From Biomphalaria glabrata (Eukaryota; Mollusca; Gastropoda; Planorbidae), in the NCBI RefSeq assembly GCF_947242115.1, contig NC_074725.1, positions 12,162,511-12,226,510 of the forward strand: a stretch of DNA of 64,000 nucleotides, read 5' to 3'. The notes beneath the pieces were generated by a model, which did no database searches, was not told the DNA's origin, and saw only the letters and a program-made list of their open reading frames with translations. Of this stretch, positions 22,801 to 33,099 are shown piece after piece. Numbering within the stretch: the first letter of the stretch is position 1; each line of letters begins with the position of its first letter. Both the position numbers and the translations under genes were made by a program.

Positions 22801-22885
22801 CGTTATATAACTCATTTGATTTACTTCAAGAGGTCTCTGTCTTGCTTTAATTCACATTGAGTGTATGGAATCAATCTTCATTCAA
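19844..22885. other. AT-rich intergenic spacer
   Basis: About 3 kb with many poly-T tracts and no supported gene. A 44-base period duplication at about 22212-22295 (unit containing GGTACAGTAGGTTAAATATC) is the only clear structure. Confidence 0.6.
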
Positions 22886-22922
22886 TTTATAATAATAATA
22901 ATAAGGCTTGTCTTCGAGAGGC
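22886..22922 (-). mobile_element. LINE 3' terminus only
   Basis: The (AAT)n tail followed by AAGGCTTGTCTTCGAG equals the 3' end of the minus-strand LINE at 28.87 kb (AAGGCTAGTCTTCGAG). Only about 35 bases remain here. Confidence 0.6.
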
Positions 22923-22944
22923 ATTAAATTATTATTATTATCAT

Positions 22945-23145
22945 TATTGCTTCTATATAGCGCTACTTTAATGCTTATAGCATGCTCAGAGCGCTTTTTG
23001 GTCCAATCTCATTTGTGGACCAATTGGGGGGGGGGGGGGGGGGGGGAACTCTGGCCGAGTCGGGTGTCGGACCTCGAGCCCCTTTCTAGGTAGCCAAGCC
23101 AAGTTCAAGCGCACTTGGCCTCTCGACCACGCTTCCCTACCTATC
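22945..23145 (-). repeat. SINE C, fullest copy
   Basis: On the minus strand it starts with a tRNA-Ser/Leu-like head: A-box-like TGGTCGAGAGGCCAAGTGC, later a B-box-like GGTCCGACACCC. The body has an 18-G run on the plus strand (about 23029-23046), GGTCCAATCTCATTTGTGGA and GCTTATAGCATGCTCAGAGC. The tRNA origin is inferred from the two promoter boxes. Confidence 0.75.
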
Positions 23146-23209
23146 TTGTAATAACCGACGCAATTCAAAGAGAGATCATTATAGGTCAATGTCCTACGCG
23201 TACACATAC

Positions 23210-23400
23210 GTTAATCTAGTCATCCATTAGAAAAGACTTTAACTTTGCTAAGTTGTTGGTTTTCCTGGCTGATTCAGCCAACCCATTCCATGAAAGGGCA
23301 CTATAAGGGAGGAAGGAGCGCTTGTATGACTAGCATATGGAATAAGAAATGTGCCTTTGAGTGTTTCTAAGTACCGTATTTTATTTGGTTGTGTTTTAAT
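23210..23400 (+). repeat. Interspersed repeat D, copy 2
   Basis: Matches 7225-7400: GGTTTTCCTGGCTGATTCAG, then CCAACCCATTCCATG, then GGAGCGCTTGTA, then GCATATGGAATAAGAAATGT. It is the better-preserved copy. Confidence 0.65.
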
Positions 23401-23722
23401 ATTAAAAGTTATTGTTCAGTTTTGTATGTATTATTGCTACTGGTTACTTAACTTTAGTTTTTAGTCTTCTGTCCTGTTGTAGGCCTCTCTTAATTTAGTG
23501 ATTTCACTAATAGAAGTTCCTATTACTTTGTTGTCAAATGAAAATATTCGTTTCTTACAACTTTCACATCTCTATAATAGTATTAGGCGCCTGGTTTCGT
23601 TTCTTTATGTTTTCCTGGGTTATTCCCAATGCCCTGGGTGCAAGTAACGACCAAATAAACGTGCAACATGGAAGGGAATGGGGCAATAAATATCACGAAT
23701 CATTACCATTAACACCTTAGAT

Positions 23723-24353
23723 CAGGGGTGGGCAACCTTTTCCTATCGAGGGCCGCCTAAAAAAAAATTGGGAATGGAGGGCCGCATATGTATGCAAACA
23801 TCTAAATGTTGTGTTTCCAAATCTTCTACTTCTTCTCGGAACTGCCTGTAGTTAAGACCCACTAGAAAAGTTTAATCACTGAGACTAATTAGCCAATAAT
23901 ATGTTTGATATTCAATTCAGCTTTGTGCACATTTTCCTGTTTAGAGTTTATGGTTGGGATATTGTTTTTTAATTTAATAAAAACCTTGTCTTTCTCAGTC
24001 AAAACACGGACATCATTAGTTGTTACACTTGCCATCTTGTTCCAAGCCAACACATTTTCAACACAGTTCTTCATAGCACTGAATAAATACTGGCCTGAGC
24101 TTGTGTCTTTGACTGAATGTTTCGAAATATTGCCCAAAATAATAATCTTCGTTTATAAATACTTTTTAGAAGGACAAGTAGAGACAATGTTTCTTTAGCC
24201 TCTTCATATAAATGATAAGAATCAGAAGTTTCGATAATTTCTATAGATATTTTCAATTATTTTTTTTAATATCTTTGCATTTTTTTAAATGCATAACCTG
24301 TGAGCACACCTGATTTCTGTAGGTGTCCGCGGGTCGTAATTTGCCCACCCCTT
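23723..24353 (-). mobile_element. hAT element with decayed transposase piece, copy 2
   Basis: Bounded by CAGGGGTGGGCAA (23723-23735) and TTGCCCACCCCT (24341-24352), inverted repeats typical of a widespread hAT group. A minus-strand frame (24137 to 23889) reads LAWNKMASVTTND followed by KDKVFIKLKNN. This resembles the second-Asp region (LPWEKLVGLTTDGAPAM) of GTF2IRD2-like hAT transposases, with the catalytic Asp context decayed. About 630 bp remain of an element that would be 2-3 kb when whole. No clear 8-bp duplication flanks it. Confidence 0.8.
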
Positions 24354-24689
24354 CCCTACTGCAAATTAGATTCTCACTTGGTTTTGAGGACTTTCATGCT
24401 TATTAAGCTGACATTGGTCTACATTTGTTTCAGATTCTGCTTTTAGTAGATATCAAGAATAGAAATGAAATAATGAGTTTATTTTTTTAATAAAAGAAAG
24501 ACATTGATTAGATCTAGCAATCTGCACATGCCCATGTGCTAATAAGTTGAGAGCATCGTTTGCCGTTAACTCTCAAGACAGTAATGTCTTGGGATTTTAG
24601 CTCCTAAATATAAAGTTTTAGTATTTAATACGAGAGTTGGGTTTTTCTTCTTCCTTACATGATTAGCTACAGACACCGCATTTTTGTTT

Positions 24690-25836
24690 TTGCGCTGTAG
24701 AAATCTAGATTCTAGATCCAGAGTCTAGATATCAAGATCTAGGGAAATCTAGTATTAGATTTAGATCTATATATCTGTAATAGTGTAATCTAGACTAGAT
24801 TGACTATATTTACTTCTTACTAATCTTATTTCATCTTTGGGTAGGTTAAGCCTACATAAGCAGGTAGATTAGTCGTATATCATAGTAGATTTAATCTACA
24901 TCTATAATTCTATATGCCGCATACTCCGCATAGACTGATACTATTATCTAGACTCTCATAGTGTCAGTAGTGATAGAGTTAGTTAATCTAGATTTAGTCT
25001 AGATCTAGAATATAATCTAGATACTAAGATAGATAGATCTATCTACTCCTAGACCTAGTTTAGATGTTGGCTAGATCAATTATAGTCTTCTAATAAGTGC
25101 TAAAGTCTACTTAAAAACATTTTTTGTAACTTAGTAATTGACATTAGATCTATTTCTAGTCGTTAGTGACCAATTTTTTTTAAACCGTTAGTCTTAGTCT
25201 TAGACTTGACTTAGATCTATCTAGATCTAGTTATAGTAACATTACAATGACAATGATTACATTTACAAATTACAAGGGAAAAGGGAGTCTCTACTAGATC
25301 TAGATCTACTCTCTCTCTCTAAATATATATTATATAATTATATATAATATATGTTTAGATAAATCTATAGACTATAGATCTAATTACTTCTAGATTTAAT
25401 AATAATATAGTACTGTAGAATAATACTCTAGTCAACTCTTCTCTTGTGACATTCTATTATCTATAGTCACACTATTGAGCCTATTCACTATTCTTTATTC
25501 AGGCACTTGTTACATGGGTTTTTATCTATATAATCTGGAGTTTTGTCTTTTCTAAAATGGCAGCGTCCTGTTTGTTTGTTGTTCAAGATCTAGAACTTCA
25601 ACTTTTATAGACTCTATACTACTATATAGACTCTAATACTAGGTTAATAGAGGTTACGTAGGACGTAATCATCTTCTTTTTTGAAGTAACGTCTGTATTA
25701 TATAAGATTAGAGATAGTAGAGTAGATCAAGAGAGATATAGATCTAGATTTGGTCTACCGTCTTCTACTTATATTACTATCAATTAACATGTCATATAAA
25801 GCAGATCTAGATCTAGAATCTATAACTAGAGACTAG
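24690..25836. repeat. TCTAGA/AGATCT-rich low-complexity block 2
   Basis: Same composition as block 1, with very dense TCTAGATCTAG words. It is interrupted at about 25656-25712 by repeat F. Confidence 0.75.
25656..25712. repeat. Repeat F, copy 1
   Basis: GTAGGACGTAATCATCTTCT, then TTTTTTGAAGTAACGTCTGT, then ATTATATAAGAT. Near-identical stretches lie at 50965-51022 and 37755-37812. It is probably the terminal part of an interspersed element. Confidence 0.6.
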
Positions 25837-28220
25837 AGTAACTTACATATATCGAACAAGTTAAGCTCATTCGCCGACATTTTTTATGTTTGAATTTGTG
25901 TATCTCCGTAAAAATTAGACCTAGAAAAAAACTGATTGTATCTGTGAACTCCTCATCCATTTTTCTTAAAAAGTAGACATGTTTTATTCTATTACTACTC
26001 ATAGTTAAACTTATATTTGATGTTAAAGTGTGTCAGGTTGATGATTTCAAAAGCTTAAATTATCGAACACTTTTTTACCTTTATCTTATCTTATCGAACA
26101 TATTAAGAACTTATCGAACACACGAGAAGTATGGTGTTTTAAAAGTGTTATAATCTTAAAATTTTGTGAAAAGTATGGTGTTTCAAAAGTGTTATAATCT
26201 ATATATATAAATTTTTTTATTTAAATATGATTTTCGTTTTACGCCATGTCAAGACAGACAGATTTTAGTCATTTTCACATGGTCCACATCGAAGGAATCT
26301 ATCACTGATCAGCTCTGCTTAGTCTTAGAAACTGAAGGTGCTAAGCCCAGTAACGCATTATCGTAGTACTTATTTAGGTCTAAGCTATTTTGAGACATAT
26401 ATAATAAGGCCATTAATAAATTAAGTCCAGATATTATTTATTTGAGGGAGAGCCTAATAAGCTTGGGTAGCCAATAGATAATCCCGCCCTCCCCAAGTCA
26501 TTGCAGGACACAACAGTTTACTTGGTTGACCTAAAAACAAAACATACGGTACGCGGCCCTACGTAACTAGCCGCCTATCTAGCACGCTCAGTGTATGTAA
26601 CAGCCCAAAAGTCAGTGCTAGATATTTTTCGATCTGGGCGGGAAAGAGGGGTGCTGAAAAGCTATGGTAGCTTGCGAGCTGTGTTACCTATAGATGTAGA
26701 TAGATCCGCCCTCCCTAAACCACCTGGTTGACCAAAAAAAAACCACCGTATTTTAGAGCATGCTTAGTATTTGTCACACACACACAAACAACATATCTAT
26801 ATATCTATCACGCCTAGTGTTTGTGACCTAATTAGCGGCTTGACCGTAGGTACTCGACTGATGGCTCCTCCCCCTTTCCCCTCAACATTGTTCTTACTAC
26901 AACTTGAACAATGTTTTGGGGCTGTGTTGGTGGCCTGGTTTACACCTGTGTGTTGGGCTATCACTGACCATTTTTTTTTTTTTGTTGTGTGTTAGTCTGG
27001 TGGCTGCGTTTGGATTGAGTCTTGAAATTTACGTTGTTACTTTGCACTGAAAAAGTGTGAATGTTGGAGAGTGGAATTGCGTAATTATGGTAATATATAT
27101 ATAGACCACATGTCTAGATCGAGAAGCACAACTAACTATGTATTTGAGGCTGACGTCACATTTTAATGGTCGATCAATTATTGATGATCTCTTGATACAG
27201 TGTCTTGACTGTTTCTCTCCCCCCCCCCCTTTTTTTTTTTTACCTACCAAAGACATTTTTATTTCAAAATACCATATCTACATTCCCTCTATACCTCCCC
27301 CTTAGCCCTTTCGTTTTATTAATATCTCTTCACATCAAGCACATGGCCTATAGGTATTTGTTTATAACACATTAATTCAGAAGTTAATAGAATGGGGCAT
27401 CTGAAAAAAAAACACAACTGGATATATTCTAAATGCATTGTTCCTGTGTTATATTCTAATTCCATTATGCCTGTGATACCACAACGATGATAATAGCGTC
27501 AAACTATATGTGTCATAAAATCAAGCTTTTAAAATGGGTACAATTAGTGCATATCGATGTAAATCTATTTACTTAGAAAAATATAGCACATTTACGGTAA
27601 ACCACAAAAAGCTGATACAAATTGTAACACATGGGTAATTTATATATATATACTTTGCATTACATTATTTAAAAAAATAACATTTAAAAAATATATATTT
27701 TGTCTTCTTTGGGTTATATCCCTTTGATGTTTATTTTTAACATTAAAATGGTGTTCGATATCTTACAAAGCTGAGATTGCTTATATAAAAACAGCTATTA
27801 TCGAACACCCCCTTTTTAAACCTCAATTTTCATGTTTAGGTAGCAAAGGACACTTTCAAAAAAATAGTTGCAAATATTTCTCAGCCTAACTAGAAGCGTA
27901 TTATATAGGTTTTGTTGAGCCGAAGCATCATTGGCATTAAAATATACCCTTAACCCGAGACTCACTTCACTCTTCCCAAGAGGTCAAAAAAAGTGAAATT
28001 TTTATACCAATATTACCAATGCACTTTGAATATAAGTAAAAAAAATGATCCTCGGGTGAAAATGAAACTAAATATAACTTAACTATAAAGAAATGGACGA
28101 TGCACAATAGGAATGGACTAGTTTCGTCATAATCATCGAAATAAAGGAGAATTTAAAAAAATACAATGGGGTGTTTGATAAGTACCTTAAAACGAAGGTG
28201 TTTGATAGATGTAAGTTACT
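25837..28220. mobile_element. Unclassified 2.4-kb element bounded by inverted repeats
   Basis: Left end AGTAACTTACATATATCGAA (25837) and right end TTTGATAGATGTAAGTTACT (ending 28220) are inverted repeats; over 26 bases, including two or three flanking bases, 23 match. CTAG lies directly outside both ends (25833-25836 and 28221-28224), a possible 4-bp TSD, but CTAG is common in this neighbourhood. The motif TATCGAACAC, or its complement GTGTTCGATA, recurs near both ends (about 26058, 26095, 26112, 27752, 27798, 28170, 28198). No transposase is seen. Confidence 0.65.
26129..26202 (+). repeat. Two-copy short tandem repeat
   Basis: AAGTATGGTGTTTTAAAAGT followed by GTTATAATCT is repeated once with one change, about 42 bases later. 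It lies inside the 2.4-kb inverted-repeat element. Confidence 0.7.
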
Positions 28221-28224
28221 CTAG

Positions 28225-28720
28225 ATCTATAGACTATACTATACTATAGACTATAACTTAAATTTAAATAACTAGTAACTAGTATAACTAACTATGTAAC
28301 TATAACTAACTAGATTTAACTAGATCTATAAATAATAAGACTACTAGATCTAGAATAGTCTAGATCTAGAATAGTCTAGTAGATCTAGTACTCATGTCTT
28401 AAAATACTTAAATAATAAATTTAAATTTAAATGCAAAATGAAAAGACTTTAGTCTAAAAATACTTAACAGGCGGCTAGATGATCTAGTCAATCTAGAACT
28501 AGAATCTAGGAGACTACTGGCTGCCAGACAGAGTACAGTTACAGTACTACCAGAGTCTAGAGTCTAGATCTCCTATTAATAAATATTATAACAAAATTAT
28601 TATAATATTATCTTCAAAATTCAGGACAGAAAGATTTTTTTTTTAAGTAAATTTTTTACTTTTTTACATTGAATATTAATAACATAGATTGATAGATCTA
28701 CTAGTACTACAACCAAAAAA
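28225..28720. repeat. TCTAGA/AGATCT-rich low-complexity block 3
   Basis: Continues the composition of block 2 on the far side of the inverted-repeat element, so the element probably inserted into one larger block. Confidence 0.7.
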
Positions 28721-28867
28721 TCTTAAACTAATTAAAATACACACACACTCAACACAGTGTGACTGAGTGTGACATATACTCAGATATAGACAATATAGTC
28801 ACATATAGATTTACATAACATTATTAACATAGTCATAGTGATGAATAATAATTATAATTTTAAAACT

Positions 28868-29467
28868 ATAATAATAATAATAATAATAAGGCTAGTCTTC
28901 GAGTCCGAAGATTAGTGAGGAGTGCAGTATTTCCTGTGGCTACGCAGCCCCAGCTGTGACTTACATATTTGGCCACATCCAGGGCAAGCATAACCATTGT
29001 CTGCAGGTGGTCGATTTAGATTTTCTTTTTCACCGTCTGCGTTTGTCCTCAGCAGCGGATTTTCAATTGATCTCAAATGTGTATCCCTCGGCATTCGTGA
29101 ATGACCTCCAGCTGTCTCGTTCTGAGGCAGCATGCAACCAGTTGCTCTTTTCTATGTCAGCCAAGGAAAGTTGACACCTAAGCTGGTCTTTGAAGCGTTT
29201 CCATTGGGCGCTTCTGTTACGTTGACCACCTTTTAGCTCACCAAAAAAGACTGCCTTTGGCATACGTTCGATTCCCATACGTGATACATGCCCTACCCAG
29301 CGTAACTGCCGGAACATAAGAAGTCCCTCTATACTGTCCATACCTGCGTTCACATGGACATCGCTGTTTGTAGTGCGGTCTTGCCACTGCATGTCCATGA
29401 TGGAGCACAAGCATCTTTGGTGGAAGCGCTCAAGAAGTCTTCTAAAGTTGTTTTCTGTAGTGTCCAT
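28868..29467 (-). mobile_element. 5'-truncated LINE, C-terminal part of ORF2
   Basis: The minus strand reads HQRCLCSIMDMQWQD, then LRWVGHVSRM, the post-RT LINE segment. It continues in another frame with a C-terminal zinc finger (ACPGCGQICKSQLGLRSH). The switch of frame lies near 29.1 kb and shows a frameshift. The 3' end is CTCGAAGACTAGCC followed by an (ATT)n tail on that strand. It is related to but distinct from the LINE at 0.6 kb. Confidence 0.85.
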
Positions 29468-29469
29468 GT

Positions 29470-30736
29470 CTCAACTATTTCAAGTCTATATAATATATCT
29501 AGTTTAAAATTAAAACAAATTAAAAATCATATGAGACATATATGATTACATTAAAGTTGATTAATTAATGATTAATTAAATTAATTACTAAACATAAAAA
29601 AATAAAACACTGTCTGAACTTCAACTTGAACAATCTAAATCTAAGTATAGATCTAGTATAGAATATAATTACCATTGCATTGTATGATTGTATGTACCAT
29701 AAATTGCATAATTTAAAATTATAAAAACAACCCTAATAAAATTTAATACTCAGAAAGGTACAAAGGTAAAGGCACATTGTCATTTCTTTTTCATTATATA
29801 GATCAACTTAGGCAATGCCATCCTTTTTGGGGCTATCTCCTCTGTCTGTCTGACTTTTTCACTGTTGCTTACTACAATTTCATATATATACTCTATTAAT
29901 CAAATGTAATACTTCATATCTTCTGGTTTCAATAAAAAACTCTTTCCTTGAGTTAAAAAGCTTCACCACAAGAAGTTTGCTAGTGTTATAGCCTATTTAC
30001 AATGAATATAGCATAATAATTGCACATAGTTTAATAGTGATCCATACCTCATAGCATCAACCAATCAATGCTCTTTGCACGCTATTGTCATGTTTGTGTT
30101 TAATAATTAGAATTAGTTTTCAAGATTTGACTAGAAATAAAATAAAGACAGATCTGAATCTCAGATCAAATGAAGAAAAAAAAAATTGAAACAACTCATG
30201 CTTCTCATTCATGGTGCAGAGAAACTATTCCCACTAGTAGTTCAGTACCTTACACTAAAATGCCTTGAAAATATTCTAAACAAAATCTCATCTTAACCCT
30301 AGAGATAATATTCTTAAAAACATTACCTAGCCCATGCCCTATTATTTCTAGAAATCAGTACTGGTACTGTTGAATGCTGTATAGATTCTAGTTCAAAGTT
30401 ATTTGTTTCTTGATTTTTTTTTTTTTTTCACTTTTTTATTTACCCGTAGTAATGATTAATGAAGTTTGCTGGACAGTATCTGTACCAATTAGTAAAGATT
30501 TAATGAGATCTAATAATAAAACACAAAGGTAGAAGTGTTATAAAGCACTAATACTAGAGAAATGTATGATCTGCAAACACTTTTAGGAAAAAATTATTTT
30601 ATGTTTTATTTCCCTTTTTATAGATTAGAATATACTTATATGTAATATGTGTGTGTGTGTGATATATATATTAAAGTAGATATGTTAATAGCTATTAATT
30701 TTTTTTTCAAAAATATTTCTTTTCCTCTTTTCACAG
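29470..30736. other. AT-rich spacer and putative intron before paralog 2
   Basis: No frames of note. It ends with an acceptor (TTTCCTCTTTTCACAG, ending 30736) just ahead of the second hAT-derived gene. A (GT)n run lies near 30650. Confidence 0.5.
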
Positions 30737-30805
30737 ATAAAACATTAAATTATTTCAATCACTGCAGCATCCGTACTGTTTAAGCAGACTGAAAGAGTTC
30801 CCAAA

Positions 30806-32878
30806 ATGTCTGAAAACGATAGCAATGAGGTTACAGAAACTAAAAAAAAGAAAAAGTGGTATATGCAGTCATTTCGTGAAAAATGGCTAGAAGATCCAGA
30901 TTTCTGTGATTGGCTGCAACCAGATTACAATGACAAAACATCCAGCTACTGTTCAGTTTGCAAATGTTATTTACGGCATTGCAACAGGAGTATGCTCTTA
31001 TCCCATAAGCAATCTAAAAAGCATACAAATTTGTTTGCCGGCATTCCAAAATCAACTTTAAAAAGAAAGAAAGTTTTTTCGGCAGATGAAGGTGTAGCCA
31101 GGGCAGAGCTGCTTGTGGCTTGCTTTTTTACCGAGCACCAATTTCCTTACCGTCATGTGGATCATTTCATTGATATTTGTAAAAATGCTTTTCATGACTG
31201 CAAAATAGCAAGAAAGATAGCTATAGACAAAAAAAAATTAGCTTATTTGATAGAGGATGGGATTGCATACCATGAGAAAGAAGAACTTGCTCAAATTTGC
31301 TGCACACAAAAATTTTCTGTGATGATAGATGAAAACATAGATTTGTCTCAAGCTAATCTTACTGCTGTAGTTGTTCGATTTTTTGATGTACAGAAATTAG
31401 ATATAGTAGATGTTTTATTTGACACTATATTGCCTGATAAAGGAACCATTCAAGATATCTACAGTGCTCTTAAAATGCTTTTTATAAATAAAAATATACC
31501 CCTAGATAACATTATAGGATTTGGTAATGATAACTGCTTGAATGAAGTGTTCAGTTTACTCAGAGCTGATGTTCCTACAGTCTTTGGACTAGGGTGTGAC
31601 TGCCATTCATTTTCTTTGTGCTTTAGTCATGCAATCAAAAAGTTGCCTTCAAAGCTGGAGTCGCTGCTGCAAGATATTTCAGATTATTTTGTTAATAAAG
31701 GCAGAAAACTTGTAGACTTTGGGTTCAATTTTGATACAGTGCACTCTGTTCAAGTCAATGCTCAAGAGCTATCGTCATCAAGAGGTTCAACTTATGAGAA
31801 CATTATTAATGTTGTGTTGGAAAATTGGAATTTGATGATCTTTTTTTTTCAGTCTGAGTCAGAAGCAAACAAAGTACAAGTGTCTCATCAGATTTATACA
31901 ACATTGACAACCAGAGGCACAAAACACATGCTTTTGTTTCTACAATATATTTTGCAAAAAGTGAATGCTTTCAATGCAGAATTTCAGTCAGAGGAGTTCA
32001 GAATTCATCTCCTTCACTCTTTGATCTCACAGTCATACCGTGACATTCTGAGCTGTTTTATTGATGACGAGATTATTGTTATGCACAAGCTCTCTGAAGT
32101 CGATCCAACTGACTGTAACCTACATAAAAACTATGATGATATATTTCTTGGTGGAAAAGCTATGGCTCTGTTGTATCAAGAACCGTTGATTGAAGATACA
32201 GAACAATTTCAAAATAATTGTTTGAAATTCCTTATTGAGTTCTCCAATCAAATCAAACAGAATTTTCCTATAGCTGAAGACAGCATCATTGCAGAGCTAA
32301 GTATTTTAGATCCTACTGTAGCACAAGACCGTAACCGATCACCAGAATCCATCTCAAAACTAGCTTTTCATTTTTCAACTCTTTTTCCTTCACAAAAATT
32401 AAATGCTTTAGATGATCAGTGGAAAATGTATAGGCTGTCAAAGGAGATCAATCTTTCAACAACACCTATTCCTCGATATTGGTACATGTTACGCAATATC
32501 ATTGACAATAATGGCAAACCAAAATTTGGTCTTCTGTCAGACTTCATGACAAATCTGTCAGTTCTCCCACACTCCTCATCTGCTGTAGACACGATTTGTT
32601 CACAAGTAAACTTGATTAGAGAACATTATCCTATTCCACTGCAGTCTGAGGCAGTCAAAGATCGTTTCATAGCCAGACAGATGTTGGCTAGAAAGAATCT
32701 CACTTGCACTACATGGGAGCCTAGTCAGGAAATAATCACTGATGCAGTTCAAGGAGAGTGTCTGAGGCGATATGAAATGAAGCTACAAGTAGTATCGGTA
32801 ACCTCAGACCTAGCTGTTATTAAAGCAGAGGAATCATCATCAGTCATAGCTATTATTAAAGCAGAGGAATCATCTTAA
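30806..32878 (+). CDS. hAT transposase-derived gene, paralog 2
   Basis: 690 codons. A Lys-rich start (13-17) precedes a zinc finger with C49, C52, H67 and H73, then the hAT core with D175 in the IDENID motif, D242 in GFGNDNC and the CDCHSFSLCF motif at 264-273. A long helical insertion and the C-terminal dimerisation segment (LPHSSSAVDTICSQ, about 587-600) follow. The Arg-Trp motif of paralog 3 is Arg-Gly here (326-327), and the C-terminal catalytic Glu position is Asp595. Catalysis is therefore doubtful although both early Asp residues remain. The C-terminus carries a local duplication, IKAEESS at 672-678 and again at 684-690, each containing a SUMO-consensus-like IKAE. One coding exon, acceptor 69 bases upstream, no flanking TIRs. 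Probably a host gene of transposase origin; the function is unknown. Confidence 0.88.
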   Translation: MSENDSNEVTETKKKKKWYMQSFREKWLEDPDFCDWLQPDYNDKTSSYCSVCKCYLRHCNRSMLLSHKQSKKHTNLFAGIPKSTLKRKKVFSADEGVARAELLVACFFTEHQFPYRHVDHFIDICKNAFHDCKIARKIAIDKKKLAYLIEDGIAYHEKEELAQICCTQKFSVMIDENIDLSQANLTAVVVRFFDVQKLDIVDVLFDTILPDKGTIQDIYSALKMLFINKNIPLDNIIGFGNDNCLNEVFSLLRADVPTVFGLGCDCHSFSLCFSHAIKKLPSKLESLLQDISDYFVNKGRKLVDFGFNFDTVHSVQVNAQELSSSRGSTYENIINVVLENWNLMIFFFQSESEANKVQVSHQIYTTLTTRGTKHMLLFLQYILQKVNAFNAEFQSEEFRIHLLHSLISQSYRDILSCFIDDEIIVMHKLSEVDPTDCNLHKNYDDIFLGGKAMALLYQEPLIEDTEQFQNNCLKFLIEFSNQIKQNFPIAEDSIIAELSILDPTVAQDRNRSPESISKLAFHFSTLFPSQKLNALDDQWKMYRLSKEINLSTTPIPRYWYMLRNIIDNNGKPKFGLLSDFMTNLSVLPHSSSAVDTICSQVNLIREHYPIPLQSEAVKDRFIARQMLARKNLTCTTWEPSQEIITDAVQGECLRRYEMKLQVVSVTSDLAVIKAEESSSVIAIIKAEESS

Positions 32879-33093
32879 GAATAGTCATAGATTATAATAG
32901 GTTTATCAATTGCTCCCAGTCTTTCTCTTTTTACATGAACTGTATGATATTGTAATATTCAACAAATACAAGAGTTGCTCAGCTTTGTAAATCATGATTG
33001 TTCATAATTGCTTAGCAGCATCTGTTGTTATTGTTATATGTTTTGTATTTGTTGATAAAATTAGTGAATCTGGCTTCCAAAATGTTTGTACAA

Positions 33094-33099
33094 AATAAA
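33094..33099 (+). terminator. Candidate polyadenylation signal of paralog 2
   Basis: AATAAA about 215 bases after the stop, followed by a poly-T tract. The spacing is almost the same as in paralog 1. Confidence 0.5.
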
